Source of the DNA: Mesostigma viride
Lineage: Eukaryota; Streptophyta; Mesostigmatophyceae; Mesostigmatales; Mesostigmataceae
Length of the DNA stretch: 64,000 bases
Direction: 5' to 3'
NCBI GenBank assembly: GCA_009746045.1
Contig: RPFO01000312.1
Span: 1,032,323-1,096,322 of the forward strand
Shown: in pieces, positions 46,201-57,266 of the stretch
Position numbering within the stretch: the first letter of the stretch is position 1
Layout of the letters: every line of letters starts with the position of its first letter
The notes under the pieces: model-generated
What the model saw: the letters and a program-made list of their open reading frames with translations, nothing else
The model's database searches: none
Told to the model about the DNA's origin: nothing
Position numbers and translations under genes: made by a program

Positions 46201-49200
46201 GTAGGGCAAGGATCGGGCAGGAGGTAGGGCAAGGATCGGGCAGGAGGTAGGGCAAGGATCGGGCAGGAGGTAGGGCAAGGATCGGGCAGGAGGTAGGGCA
46301 AGGATAGGGCAGGAGGTAGGGCAAGGATCGGGCAGGAGGTAGGGCAAGGATAGGGCAGGAGGTAGGGCAAGGATCGGGCAGGAGGTAGGGCAAGGATAGG
46401 GCAGGAGGTAGGGCAAGGGTAGCGCAGGAGGTAGGGCAAGGATGGCGCAGGAGGTAGGGCAAGGATAGCGCAGGAGGTAGGGCAAGGATAGGGCAGGAGG
46501 TAGGGCAAGGGTAGCGCAGGAGGTAGGGCAAGGGTAGCGCAGGAGGTAGGGCAACGATCGGGCAGGAGGTAGGGCAAGGATAGGGCAGGAGATAGGGCAA
46601 GGGTAGGGCAGGAGGTAGGGCAAGGATCGGGCAGGAGGTAGGGCAAGGATAGCGCAGGAGGTAGGGCAAGGATAGGGCAGGAGGTAGGGCAGGAGGTAGG
46701 GCAGGAGGTAGGGCAAGGATAGGGCAGGAGGTAGGGCAGGAGGTAGGGCAAGGATCGGGCAGGAGGTAGGGCAAGGATAGGGCAGGAGGTAGGGCAAGGA
46801 TAGGGCAGGAGGTAGGGCAAGGATAGGGCAGGAGGTAGGGCAAGGATAGGGCAGGAGGTAGGGCAAGGATCGGGCAGGAGGTAGGGCAAGGATAGCGCAG
46901 GAGGTAGGGCAAGGATAGCGCAGGAGGTAGGGCAAGGATAGGGCAGGAGGTAGGGCAAGGATAGCGCAGGAGGTAGGGTAAGGATAGGGCAGGAGGTAGG
47001 GCAAGGATAGGGCTGGAGGTAGGGCACGTTCTGGTGTTGGGATGTGGTGGCTGTGACCCTCATGCGGGTGCACGCGGTGGTCGTGTCACAGCTGCATTTG
47101 TTAATACGTGTTGCACCGCCTGAAGCGGCGATGCCTCCACCACAGGGCTACAGACCTCATGGGGGCCCATCACTGGGGCCAGGTAAAATGATGGAGCGGT
47201 GTAAAAGGATGGGCCACATATAGTAGCTGGCATGCATGCCGCGTACAATGACGGCCCCTCTCCCTTTATATCGCCCAAACTGCCCCTCCTTCACCCCCCT
47301 CCTTCTCGTCCCCCTCCCTCCCTCCCTCCCCACCCTTCCCACCCCTCGGTCTTATTGTCACCCCTCTTCCCTTTTCCCTTCACTTCCTTCCACCTCCTAT
47401 TCCCTCTCATCCCCCTCCCGCTCAAGCGCACATGCCTGCTGTGGCGCGTGGCGTGTCCACCGTGGTCAAGGCTCTACCTATATGTTCTCCCTCACCTCCC
47501 CCTCCCTCGTCTCCCACGCTTCTCCCACTATCTCGCTCCCCTCCCCTGTCCTTGTTCCCCCCCTCCCCTCCCCCCCCTTTCTGAGCGCTCGCAGGAGAGC
47601 CTGCAGGACGTGCATGTGCAGCACGCAGTGGCTGAGATGCCGCCGCTGATGGAGTTCCTGGGGTACCTCTTCTGCGGTGGCAGCCTGCTGGCGGGGCCTG
47701 TATACCAATTTGACATTTACCGTGCGTTCATCAACTATGAGCGGGTGAGTGGGCCATATGAGGCTGCCACTTGGATGGTGCCTGTTGCTACCGATTGGGT
47801 GAGTTGGCGGGCCTGCTTCGATGTTTCCAGCCACAAACTGACAAGTAGGGCCCCCCCAGCAGGGGGATAGGGTCATCAGCCAGGGGCGGTTTTCGGCACC
47901 TGGTCTAGCGAGGTATGTAATGGTCACATGCACCTCTTCGCTGATGCGTGCGTCCACCTTGCAACATGGAAGTGCGTACGAGTAGCCTACAACCAGGGTT
48001 GCTATCGGTGACGTGAGCCAGGCATAGCGTGGGTATGGCACCGGTGCACGCGGACATGCGTCAGGAGGCCATGCATTACAAGGACATACGTGATGTAGGC
48101 AATGGCACAGCTGATGTAAGCAATGGCACAGCTGATGTAAGCAATGGCACAGCTGATGTAAGCAATGGCACAGCTGATGTAAGCAATGGCACAGCTGACT
48201 CTGCGTGGTGGCTGGGCGGGCCAAGCTGTGGGGAATGTCATCCATAGGCTGCCAGACGTTGTCCGGCGGGCTGGGGGTGGCAGGAGGAAGGGGGACAGGC
48301 AGTCGCGAGGGGCTGTCAGCCGCGCATGCAACAAGGCACATACCCAGTAGCTTGTTGATGAATCGTCTGCCTGCTCACCAGGGCGAGCTGTTGCGTCACC
48401 GATGCTGGACCAAAAATCATACTTTCAACGTATGGCAGGGACTTTGTGCGTACCATGTGCGCGCTATGTGCGCGCTATGTGCGCGCTATGTGTGGACTGA
48501 TTTGCGGATTGATGTGCGGGCTGTGCGTGCATTATGCGTGCACCAACGTGTGCACTAACACAAGGGGCGGGGCGTGCATTATTTGTGCGTGCACGATGAC
48601 AGGAGTACGACCGAGACCAGTCGCGCCCCATGCCGCAGGAGCTCACGCCCGCTCTGCGGTCCCTGGGCGCGGCGCTCATCTTTGCCGTGCTGCACGTCCT
48701 GCTGGGCACTTACCTGCCCTACTCGGGTCTGCTGGCCGACGATTTTGGCGCGCGCAGCCTGCCTGCCAGGTAGCTGCAGGGGGTGTGGGGTCTGCTTGGG
48801 CGGCGCCAGCTGGTTTCCTTCCCCTGTCTGTGAGGGCCGCTTGTTGCTTGTGACGCGGTGGCGGGAGAACCCGAGGAGGGCACTAGGAGAGAGGGGAGAG
48901 CACCGCAGGCGCCGCCGGCGGTGTGGAAGGCAACCAGGTGGCCATGCTGCTCTTTGCTCGAGATTTGAGGGCGAATGGCTACCTGGTTGGGAATCTGTTT
49001 GCCATACCTAGGCACAGGGGTGGCGGGTGTCTCGTCGAGGATCGTATGAATCGTACCTGGTGGGACGTCCGTTGTTTGATCCAGTGTTTGTCGGGTATTA
49101 ATGTTGTTTCGCACAAGCTCTCTCTACCATGAGAGGTGGAGGCCCTACAAAACGCAGTTGGCAGCATCCGCAGGAGGATGATGCTGTGTCTGCGACAGAT

Positions 49201-52200
49201 GTCCGGCGCCAGGGTGGGGTGGGGCACCTGTGGGCACCGTATCCCCCAGCAGCACAGGGGGCTCATTACGGGACGAAGGACCATTGGGTGTGGACACCTG
49301 GGCACACCTGGGGACACTTTTCTTTCTGTTTCTGCCGGTTCAACGATCCAGTGCACAAGGGCTGGGTGGGAGGCAGGGTTTGGACCCTTTGCTTGCATAG
49401 ACTTGTGCCGCGCTGCATTGTGGCAATATTGGACCTGGCGTTGTGTGTATGATTTTTGTAGGCTGTCGCCTGCACCCCTCCATGCCATGGCGCACCATGA
49501 CACACCCTGGCCTACCCTGGTATGCCCCCCCCACACCACACACACACACACCGCGTATCCAGGCTGGGCTATATCTACGTAGTGGGGCTGACCGCGCGCT
49601 TCAAGTACTACTTTGGCTGGAAGACCGGCGAGGCGGGCATGAAGCTGTCAGGGCTTGCCTTTGATGGGTGGACGGAGGAGCGCATGCCGCGGCCCAGCTG
49701 GTGAGCGCTGATGAGGCGTGCTGGCGGTGGTGGTGGTGGTGGTGGTTGTGGTGAGAATGCTGCTGGCGGTGGGTGGGTGGGTGGGGTGGGGGTGGGGGTG
49801 TGTGTGGGGGGTAATGATGCTGGAGGTGGTGGTGGTGGTGGTGGTGGTGGTGGTGGGCATGATGATGGCGGTGGTGGTGTGTGGGTGGGGAATGAGACAG
49901 CACCTCAGCGCCGCCTAGCCGCTCTTATTTATACAGCACACGTGCCGTGGGGCAGGCCTGTGGAAGCCCAGGGGACCGCTGCCAGCTGTCACCATGTGGC
50001 TGCCAGTTGTTTGCCTGTTCTACAGGAGCCTGCGTCGTTTACCCCAGAAGCCAGGTGAGACGTCAACCTCTCTTGCTGACGAGCTCAAGAACCAGCTTCT
50101 TACCCTCATGGGCCTGGTAGGTGAGGTAGAATTGCGTGGGTGCCACCGCCTTCCCCACTCACGGAACAAGGCGGCTCCCCCACCAGTCCTGCTCACCTTC
50201 CCCTCCCCTGAGGACAAGCAGCGGTTCCTCTCTCGTCGCAAGAGGTTGCACGACCTCACCTGGACGCTGGATGACGACCTGACCCCCGCTCAGCAGCAGC
50301 AGCGACGTGACCTGTGGCCGGAATACCTCCGCCATAAGCAGGACCCCCAGAAGCCCAAGGTGTATTGGAGGGGCGGGGACCTGATGATCAACCACAAGAT
50401 GTGGACGCCCCCAGCGGGCTAGAATAGCAATAGCCCTAGCAACTGTAACCATTGGAGTCACTGCCGCTAAGGCAGCCATGCCTAGAATGTTTGCCTAGCT
50501 GTGCCAACATACCTAGTCACGTGCCGCCAACGCACGGTACACAACCAGCCATAGCCTTAGCCTAGTCCTAGTACAGCCATGCTACGCCCGGGTTATGGTC
50601 AGATTACTTGCCCACGCTATGCTTGTTATGCCACGCTTACATGGGTCTTATTGCACCCACAGTTTGCCGGATCGTTAGCCTGTCCTTTTAGCTAGCGCGC
50701 CCGATTGCAGCTGTGGCATGCCTTTGGCATGAAGGAGACTGGGGGTCTCTGCCCTTTCTCCTGTAGTGCACACACAGGGATTAAAAGCACTTCAGTGCTC
50801 CGTGACTCCCCAACGGGAGCACGTGTTTAATTAATTAATTACAGGAGCCTCCCTCTACTCCCTTCTCATGGTGGCGAAGCCTCTTTTGTTGTTGGTGGTG
50901 GTGAAGCCTCTTTTGTTGTTGGTGGTGGCGAAGCCTCTTTTGTTGGTGGTGGTGGCGAAGCCTCTTTTGTTGATGGTGGTGGCGAAGCCTCTTTTGTTGG
51001 TGGTGGTGGCGAAGCCTCTCGTGGGGTCTTGTGCTGGTGGTGAAGGAGTGCTCGTGGCTTCTGTGGCGGATGAGAGGACATGGAAGCACCAGGGACCATG
51101 GAGGGCCCAAGGGCGGCTACCGGGGTCATGGGCATGCCCTGTCCTTGTTCTAATACTACTAGCACTACTATTAGACATGGTACGAATGGTCGATGAGTTG
51201 GTCAACCTGCCTACTTCGGCGATACTAGAATATCGCGCAGGTCCGTGCGTAGTACTTCTGCACACTTAGGTCTAGTGGTGAGTCATCTTCTATAGATTCA
51301 GCAATATCGAACATATTGGCACCCCTCTCCGGTAAAGAGGTTTTTTGCAGTTGGGCTGTTTCGAAACGTTAAGTGAGATGCCTTCGGATCAGGAGACTCA
51401 CACAGCCGTGAAATCATGCCAAAGGTCCTATGTTCGATTCCTTGCTGGTAACTTCTGGGCTTTCTTACTTTCTGTGTTCCGCGGAATCTCAGATTTGGGC
51501 AGCTAGCGTTTTCACGTTTGTTGCTTTCTGAGGACAATGGTAGTTAGGTTAATATTGTGCAGAAACCTTTTGCCACTCGGCTTCTAAGGTTCCGCACAAT
51601 ATTACCAGCGATAACCACTCGCTGGTAATATTGTGTGGAACCTTAGACGCCGAGTGTCAAAAGGTTTCCGCACAATATTAACGTGCATTAACTTTGGTTG
51701 ACCAGCAAGTGGTTATCGCTGTTAACATTGTGCGGAACCTTAGAAGCCGAGCGGCAAAAGGGTTCCGCACAATATTAACCTAACTATGGTATCTAGTACC
51801 ATCTACTACTATTTGACATGGTACCTAGTACTATTTACTCCTACTAGACATGGTATCAAGCAAGTCCACTGTGGTCGTGGGAAACTTTGCATTGTTGTAA
51901 GATAAATCAGGGTGGGAAGGGTGGTAAAGCCCTGCCCACCCGCCTGCGATGGTTCTCATTCAGGTAGGTGGTGACAGCTGGCTGACCCCTGCTCCTGCCT
52001 GGGGGCTTACCAAATGGGTTGGTCACCCCATCGCTGGCTCGGCCCACCCTGGCGTGCCTGCAGGGAGCGCGGGGTGAACTGCCGCCCGTGGAAGGTGGAG
52101 TTTGCGTCCAGCGCGGCCACGTACCCCCTCAACTGGAACATCACGACCAGCGACTGGCTACGCTACTGTATCCTCGCGCCACCTGGCGTGGCTGCCACTC

Positions 52201-55200
52201 GCGCTGGCCTTGTTTGCTTCCCCCTTGCGCCCCCCCCCCGTTGTGCCCTTGTTGCCCTGGGTCCGCGTGTAGCTTAGAACGAAGGTTGCCCTTGAGAGGG
52301 CGGACATGCCACCGCGTGCTGTGCGCATCCAGCCTCGCCCTGTCATACATCCCTGCCAAGGGGCATGTCGATGTTGATGCTGCCACCACGTTATTGTATG
52401 CGCTTGCTCATGGCACCCGCCGCAGTGGCCGGTATCACTGCCCGCGCGTCGTTGTCTGCCGAGTGTGGCCACTCGTCCCTTGGGCTACCACCGCCCGGGG
52501 GGGGGTGTTACACCCATCATGCTTGTCCAGCAATTGCTGTTCTGTGGTCTGAAAACAGCACTGGCCTTTCTATTCCAGCCATGCATCCTTAACGGCTTCC
52601 CATGGGTTGTGTTGGGGGAGCAGACGTGTACTTGCGTCCGGTACCGCGCCACCGCACGCCCACCTTCCTCAACCTGGCTATGACGCAGGTGGTAGCGGGC
52701 GTATGGCATGTAAGTGGTCGGCAGTTGTTCCAGGGATTGTTTGAGCCAATCCATCAAGGGCATTAATAAATCAACGGAACATTTTTAGTTCCATGGAATA
52801 CGGAACATGGGTGTTAAATAATAGACAGCATGCCTAGTTGGAACATTTCTAGTTCCATGGAATACGGAACATGCGTGTTAAATAATAGACACCATGCCTA
52901 GTCCATCAACAACGTGAGGAAGCAAGGTGCCGGCCTTTGCGTGGGAGAGGGTGGGCGCGCAGGTGGCACTAGGATTCACCCGCCAGCGGAGGGCCACGTC
53001 CCAGCAATACGCGATGTGTGGCCACCGGCACGGTGCCACCTCGTGTGGGTGGTCTGGTGATGGTCTGCTGGCACCTGGGGTATAGCCCAGGGGGCGCCGA
53101 TGCATGCAGGCCCCCGCGCGTACAGGACACAGATGTGTCCAGTCGCCACTCGCGCCTCGTCTTCTTTGGACAGTAGAGAGCCAAGTTGACGTGAAAGTGG
53201 AGAGCCAAGTTGAGGTGAAAGTAGACAGCCAAGTCCATGGGAGTGCTTGTGACAAGGCGGTTGACCTGGAGATGCACCCGTGTGTGTGAGCAGGAACGCC
53301 TCAACACAGGATGGCTCCTGCTCATTGTCTTGCTGCTGCTTTGTGGTGCGGCTGCCAGCTGGCGTTCCTTCCTCCTATCGCATGCCTGATGCCACGTACC
53401 AGGCCGTGTTCCTGCGGCTGCGGCAACCAATCATCCTCCCCAGCTCCAGAAAAAGGGACTTTGCCAGCTGGGGGCCACCATGTGCAGTAACACAGTGGCT
53501 TGGAAAAAGGGCTCGCAATCATGGCAACAACTTCCCTTCTCGCCTCGCATGTGCCACACCGCTACCAGTATACCAAGCGCACAGATGCTGCTTCCCATCA
53601 ACATGGCGCAAGGTCCTTGGCTCTGGCGCGCTGACATTGCGGATGTGGCATGCTGCTCTCTTCTCTGCCTCTGCACCTGCCCCCCTCACGGCTCCCCCCC
53701 GCGCCCACCCCCCTGCAGGGCCTCTACCCAGGGTACTTGATGTTCTTCGTGTCCAGCTCCCTGATGATCGCCGCGTCCAAAAGTGAGCGGCGGCGTGTAG
53801 GCACATTCACGTTTCGCGCCACGCATCGCCGCTCACGATCGCACTTTTTGCTTGTTGGGTGGTGCTCATGGCCCACCAAGTGTGGAAGGGTGGTGTGTGG
53901 CGTGGCGTGCTGTGGGCATGGGCAGCGCCGCATGCTTCCTTTTTTGCCAGACACACGCCCATGCTAAACGAGCCATCCTGAGATCTTTTCCATGCTGCGC
54001 CATGCTGCTGACTGGTATAAAACCTAGAGGCCAAGTTATTGTAGTCATGCTGCTGACTGCTCTAGCTCTAGTCATGGTCCTTGCAAAGATCCTGCCCATT
54101 GTGCTACCGCTGCTGTCACTGTTGTCATCAACGCCTGCCTCCCTGCGTGTTCAGTGCTGCGGCGCCCGTGGATGCTGCTCCCCCAGCGCCATCGGTTTAC
54201 GCATCGGACGTACAAAAGCGACCCGCAGTATGTGTGGCTGGAGCCTGTCAGTGAACATTGCAGGCACCTGCCACCTGGCACCTCCGTGGTTCCCAGGCTT
54301 GGCGTATAGGGCACGCGTTTAACACAAAACACAAATGCTTTTTTGTGTAATTGGCCTTGTTCTTGTTCGTTCGTCCTGTGTTGCTTGGTTGGCTGATGAT
54401 GGCCTTTGCCCCCCCACAAGTAGACCCCCCTGCCAGCTTGCATCCCACCGTGAGGAAGAAGATTGTGGCACGTGTGGGTAGCCCTCCTTGCCCATTCTGC
54501 ATCCTTTTGTTCATAATCCCCTGCCTCTGTTGATGAATTCCCCCCCGCCCCCCTGGCCTCCCCCTGCAGCAATCTACCGGTACCGTCCTCTGGCGCGCGG
54601 TCGCTATGCGCTGCTCGCGTTTGACCTGGTGCACGGAGTGATGTCGTCCGTCATGCTCAACACCTTTGCGGTCGGCTTCATCGTGAGTGGGGCCAGGGGC
54701 CATAGGGGCAAGGGGCAGGGGGGGAATGGGGTACCAGCGATAACTGTGGACCGTGCTGCGATGGATAACAAGGTGAAGGGGGGCTAGTTTGGTGTCAGTT
54801 TTTGAAACAGGAATGGGGTACAGATAGGTGATATGTGGCGAATGGATACAACCCGGAACTCGGTGCAAACTTGAAAAAATGGGAAGCGGTTGTGAAATGG
54901 GGATTGTTGTTGATCATGTTCAGTAGTATTCTCCCCCCCCACATACTTGTGGGTGTCGGACTGTCGGTGTGCTGGCCTTTGGGCTGGTCCCCAGCCATTG
55001 TTGTCTGCGGTAGCAGTAGCTTGTGCGGACCAAGTGGGGGCCCCTCGTCCTTGACCATTGCCCTTGTTATACTGGTCTAATGTCACAGTGATATGCGCCA
55101 AATGCAACCGTATACTCTATTCAATGGTGGCCTGCACCTCGTTAGATCACCCTCGTATACTCCCGCCTACATGCAGCGTACAGTACATCCACGCCTACAT

Positions 55201-57266
55201 GCAGCGCTCAGTGCATCCCCCGCCTACATGCAGCGCACAGTGCACACCCGCCTACATGCAGCGTGCAGTGCATCCACGCCTACATGCACCGTGCAGTGCA
55301 TCCCCGCCTACTTGCCGCGCTCAGTGCACACCCGCCTACATGCAGCGCACAGTGCATCCACGCCTACTTGCAGCGTGCAGTGCATCCCCGCCTACATGCA
55401 GCGTACAGTACATCCACGCCTACACGCAGCGTGCAGTGCATCCCCGCCTACATGCAGCGCACTATGCATCCACGCCTACATGCCGCGTGCAGTACATCCC
55501 CGCCTGCATGCAGCGTGCAGTGTGCATCCCCGCCTACATGCCGCGTGCAGTGCACACCCGCCCACATGCAGCGTGCAGTGCATCGCTGTCTGCATGCAGC
55601 GCACAGTGCATTGCCGCCTACATGCAGCGTGCAGTGCATCCCCGCCTACATGCAGCGTGCAGTGCATCCACGCCTACATGCAGCGTGCAGTGCATCCCCG
55701 CCTACATGCAGCGTGCAGTGCACACCCTCCCACATGCAGCGCACAGTGCACACCCGCCCACATGCAGCGTGCAGTGCATCGCTGTCTACATGCAGCGCAC
55801 AGTGCATTGCCGCCTACATGCCGCGTGCAGTACATCCCCGCCTGCATGCAGCGTGCAGTGCACACCCGCCTACATGCAGCGTGCAGTGCATCCCCGCCTA
55901 CATGCAGCGCACAGTGCACACCCGCCCACATGCAGCGTGCAGTGCATCCCCGCCTACATGCAGCGTGCAGTGCATCCACGCCTACATGCAGCGTGCAGTG
56001 CATCCCCGCCTACATGCAGCGTGCAGTGCACACCCGCCCACATGCAGCGTGCAGTGCATCGCTGTCTACATGCAGCGCACAGTGCATTGCCGCCTACGTG
56101 CCGCGCACAGTGCACACCCGCCTACGTGCAGCGTGCAGTACATCCCCGCCTACATGCCGCGCACAGTGCACACCCGCCGACATGCAGCGCACAGTGCATT
56201 GCCGCCTACATGCAGCGTGCAGTGCATCCCCGCCTACATGCAGCGTACAGTACATCCCCGCCTACATGCCGCGCACAGTACATCCCCGCCTACAAGCAGC
56301 GTACAGTGAGGCCATCCCGGGAACACTTGGGGCGGTGGGCTGTGGGCCATGCGTCGGGTATGAGGACGTGCTGGGTGTTGCGAGGGGGGTTTCCCCCTGG
56401 CAGGTGTTGGCCCCGTGCTGACGCGGTCCCAGGCAGGGTGTCGCATGGTCTGGTTGCTTGGGGATGGCTTGGCGTTTGTGTGGGAAGATGCGAGCCTTCT
56501 GGGCCGGACGCAGGGTGGCCGCGGCCACACACCCTGTGCCCCCCTGGCTGGTGTATGCAGTAGCCGTATGCCACTAAACAAAACGCTCTATAGAGTCAGT
56601 CTAGTGGCAGGGGAGAGGTGCTTGAGTGACCCTGGGGTCAGGGAGAAGTAGCAGCCCCCTTGGTCGCGGTTGCAGAGTTAGCTGTGATCTACATCCTGGC
56701 TGTGGTAATGTTCTGGAGAGTCGTGGACTTTTGTTTTGTGGTCAGATGCACCACCCCGTGCTCTGCCCTCGCTGGTTGGGCGCTGCTTGCCGTCTCTTCC
56801 CCTGCCCCCTGCCAACAGTCCATGGCTGATGCTCGGGCTTGCATTTTGCACATGTTTCTCACTCCCGCTCAGCTCACAGCTGCCCTCTGCCTTGTGCACG
56901 TTTTGACTCTTCTCCCCCCCCCCTCCCTTAGCGTCCGTGCTCATCCCTCCCTCGCCCTCAACCCTCGCCTTTGTCCTTACCTCTGTCCCACTCCATGTTG
57001 CCCCCATCTTTCCCCGTCCCGCTCCCCATCTCACTCCCCATCCCACCACCTGTCACACGACGGCTCACTCTCCCACCAACCAACCCACACTCTTCACCCC
57101 GCTACGCGCGCAGCTGCTCCACTTCTGGGACACGGTGCACGTGCTGCACCTGTGCTACTACCCGGGCTACCTGGTGGCAGCGGCAGCCCTCCTACTGCCG
57201 TACATATACCGGCCCCCCAGCCGCACGCTCATGGCCCGCCCCGTGACCCGGCCAAAGACCATGTAA
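43245..57266 (+). CDS. MBOAT lysophospholipid acyltransferase (LPCAT/LPLAT type), complete (13 exons, 510 aa)
   Basis: A membrane-bound O-acyltransferase of the ER that re-acylates lysophospholipids with acyl-CoA (Lands cycle). Exons: 43245-43525, 44706-44761, 45386-45459, 47595-47744, 48603-48769, 49563-49700, 52064-52167, 52624-52709, 53719-53782, 54155-54250, 54421-54471, 54570-54682, 57114-57266. Phases agree throughout and the total is exactly 511 codons. Exons 10 and 11 are the least certain (donors at 54251 and 54472 chosen by phase). The protein is multi-pass from its N-terminus (VWKFMLCLLGSLPASYGL). It aligns by eye with plant LPLATs: LISCHWVYESASAWKSGRID, GSLMLLTLKLISLAFNYQDG, EFLGYLFCGGSLLAGPVYQF, FKYYFGWKTGEAGMKLSGLA, the PLNWNITTSDWLR motif (Asn about 314) and the catalytic-His motif VAGVWHGLYPGY (His 352). 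Substrate specificity cannot be told from sequence. The introns are filled with minisatellites and one LINE fragment. Confidence 0.93.
44014..44234. repeat. 32-bp minisatellite in acyltransferase intron 1
   Basis: Six to seven copies contain GCCCATGTGATGTATCAGGC followed by TGTTCACTGTA, in the intron 43526-44705. Confidence 0.93.
45480..45630. repeat. (GGGGGCAA)n octanucleotide array
   Basis: About 18 copies of GGGGGCAA start 20 bp after the donor of exon 3 (45459). Frequent GGGG runs lie on the transcribed strand. Confidence 0.95.
45755..46150. repeat. Minisatellite of about 32 bp (CATGCATTGCCATCAAACAT unit)
   Basis: About 12 copies of ATGCATTGCCATCAAACATGA followed by CATCATC(C/A)AA(C/A), with point changes, lie in acyltransferase intron 3. 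Confidence 0.93.
46175..47025. repeat. 23-bp minisatellite (GGGCAGGAGGTAGGGCAAGG unit)
   Basis: About 37 copies of a 23-bp unit GGCAGGAGGTAGGGCAAGGAT(A/C), with ATAGCG, ATCGGG and GGTAGC variants. A locally shortened 11-bp version (GGGCAGGAGGTA) occurs at about 46680-46750. It lies in acyltransferase intron 3 (45460-47594). The Leu/Pro/Cys ORFs on the minus strand are artefacts. Confidence 0.96.
48085..48205. repeat. 21-bp minisatellite (five to six copies)
   Basis: The unit GCAATGGCACAGCTGATGTAA is repeated in acyltransferase intron 4 (47745-48602). Each unit contains the palindrome CAGCTG. Confidence 0.93.
49715..49895. repeat. GGT/GTG-rich simple sequence
   Basis: An imperfect GGT trinucleotide run starts 15 bp after the exon-6 donor (49700). 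The Val/Gly/Cys frames are artefacts. Confidence 0.9.
49960..50842 (+). mobile_element. LINE ORF1 fragment with 3' hairpin and TTAA tail, inside acyltransferase intron 6
   Basis: The frame 49994-50422 (ATG start) encodes an ORF1-type nucleic-acid-binding protein. It has ETSTSLADELKNQLLTLMGL, a Lys/Arg-rich RRM-like core (PPVLLTFPSPEDKQRFLSRR), LTWTLDDDLTPAQQQQRRDL and a C-terminal YWRGGDLMI. A diverged minus-strand relative lies at 32644-32994. The element ends at 50794-50842 with CTCCGTGACTCCCCAACGGG followed by AGCACG and TTTAATTAATTAATT, the same 3' terminus as the RT-bearing copy at 32482-32530. ORF1 is followed directly by the 3' UTR and no RT is present. Confidence 0.75.
50870..51025. 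repeat. 27-30 bp minisatellite (GCGAAGCCTCTTTTGTTGNT unit)
   Basis: Five to six copies of AAGCCTCTTTTGTTG(G/T)TGGTGGTGG(C/T)G directly abut the LINE tail at 50842 in acyltransferase intron 6. Confidence 0.9.
51542..51785. mobile_element. Foldback/MITE element with long inverted repeats
   Basis: The element starts AGTTAGGTTAATATTGTGC and ends with the inverse, GCACAATATTAACCTAACT. About 80 bp at each end are near-perfect inverted repeats (both include the CTCGGCTTCTAAGGTTCCG motif or its complement). A further inverted copy of the CGCACAATATT/AATATTGTG module lies in the middle. It is flanked by ATGGT at 51537-51541 and 51786-51790, a likely 5-bp target-site duplication. It has no coding capacity. 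The family and the mobilising transposase are unknown. Confidence 0.75.
52776..52903. repeat. 64-bp tandem duplication
   Basis: Two adjacent 64-bp copies differ at few positions. Each contains AGTTCCATGGAATACGGAAC with internal GGAAC/GTTCC complementarity and GTTAAATAATAGACA. It lies in acyltransferase intron 8. Confidence 0.9.
55155..56312. repeat. 28-bp minisatellite (about 41 copies) in acyltransferase intron 12
   Basis: The unit contains CCGCCTACATGCAGCGTGCA followed by GTGCATCC, with CGCACAGTGCACACCCG, TTGCCGCC and GCTGTCTA variants interspersed in an irregular order. The array fills nearly half of the 2.4-kb intron 54683-57113. The unit length is not a multiple of three, so three forward Cys/Pro/His/Ala frames stay open for hundreds of codons. 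They are artefacts. Confidence 0.96.

Noticed and set aside
46072-47073. Leu/Pro/Cys-rich minus-strand ORFs of about 330 codons
   Set aside because: Shadow of the 23-bp minisatellite inside an acyltransferase intron; three frames open together.
51340-51460. tRNA gene or tRNA-derived SINE (GTTCGATTCC box-B-like sequence at about 51431)
   Set aside because: The acceptor and T-arm stems do not pair and no good A box lies upstream.
6300-56312. CRISPR-like arrays among the tandem repeats
   Set aside because: Units are directly tandem with no unique spacers, and the context is eukaryotic introns.
55058-56563. Cys/His/Pro-rich ORFs of 350-500 codons
   Set aside because: Shadow of the 28-bp minisatellite in the last acyltransferase intron.
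56660-56730. Extra hydrophobic exon (ELAVIYILAVVMFW) of the acyltransferase
   Set aside because: The flanking exons 12 and 13 already join in phase and align without a gap to plant LPLATs.
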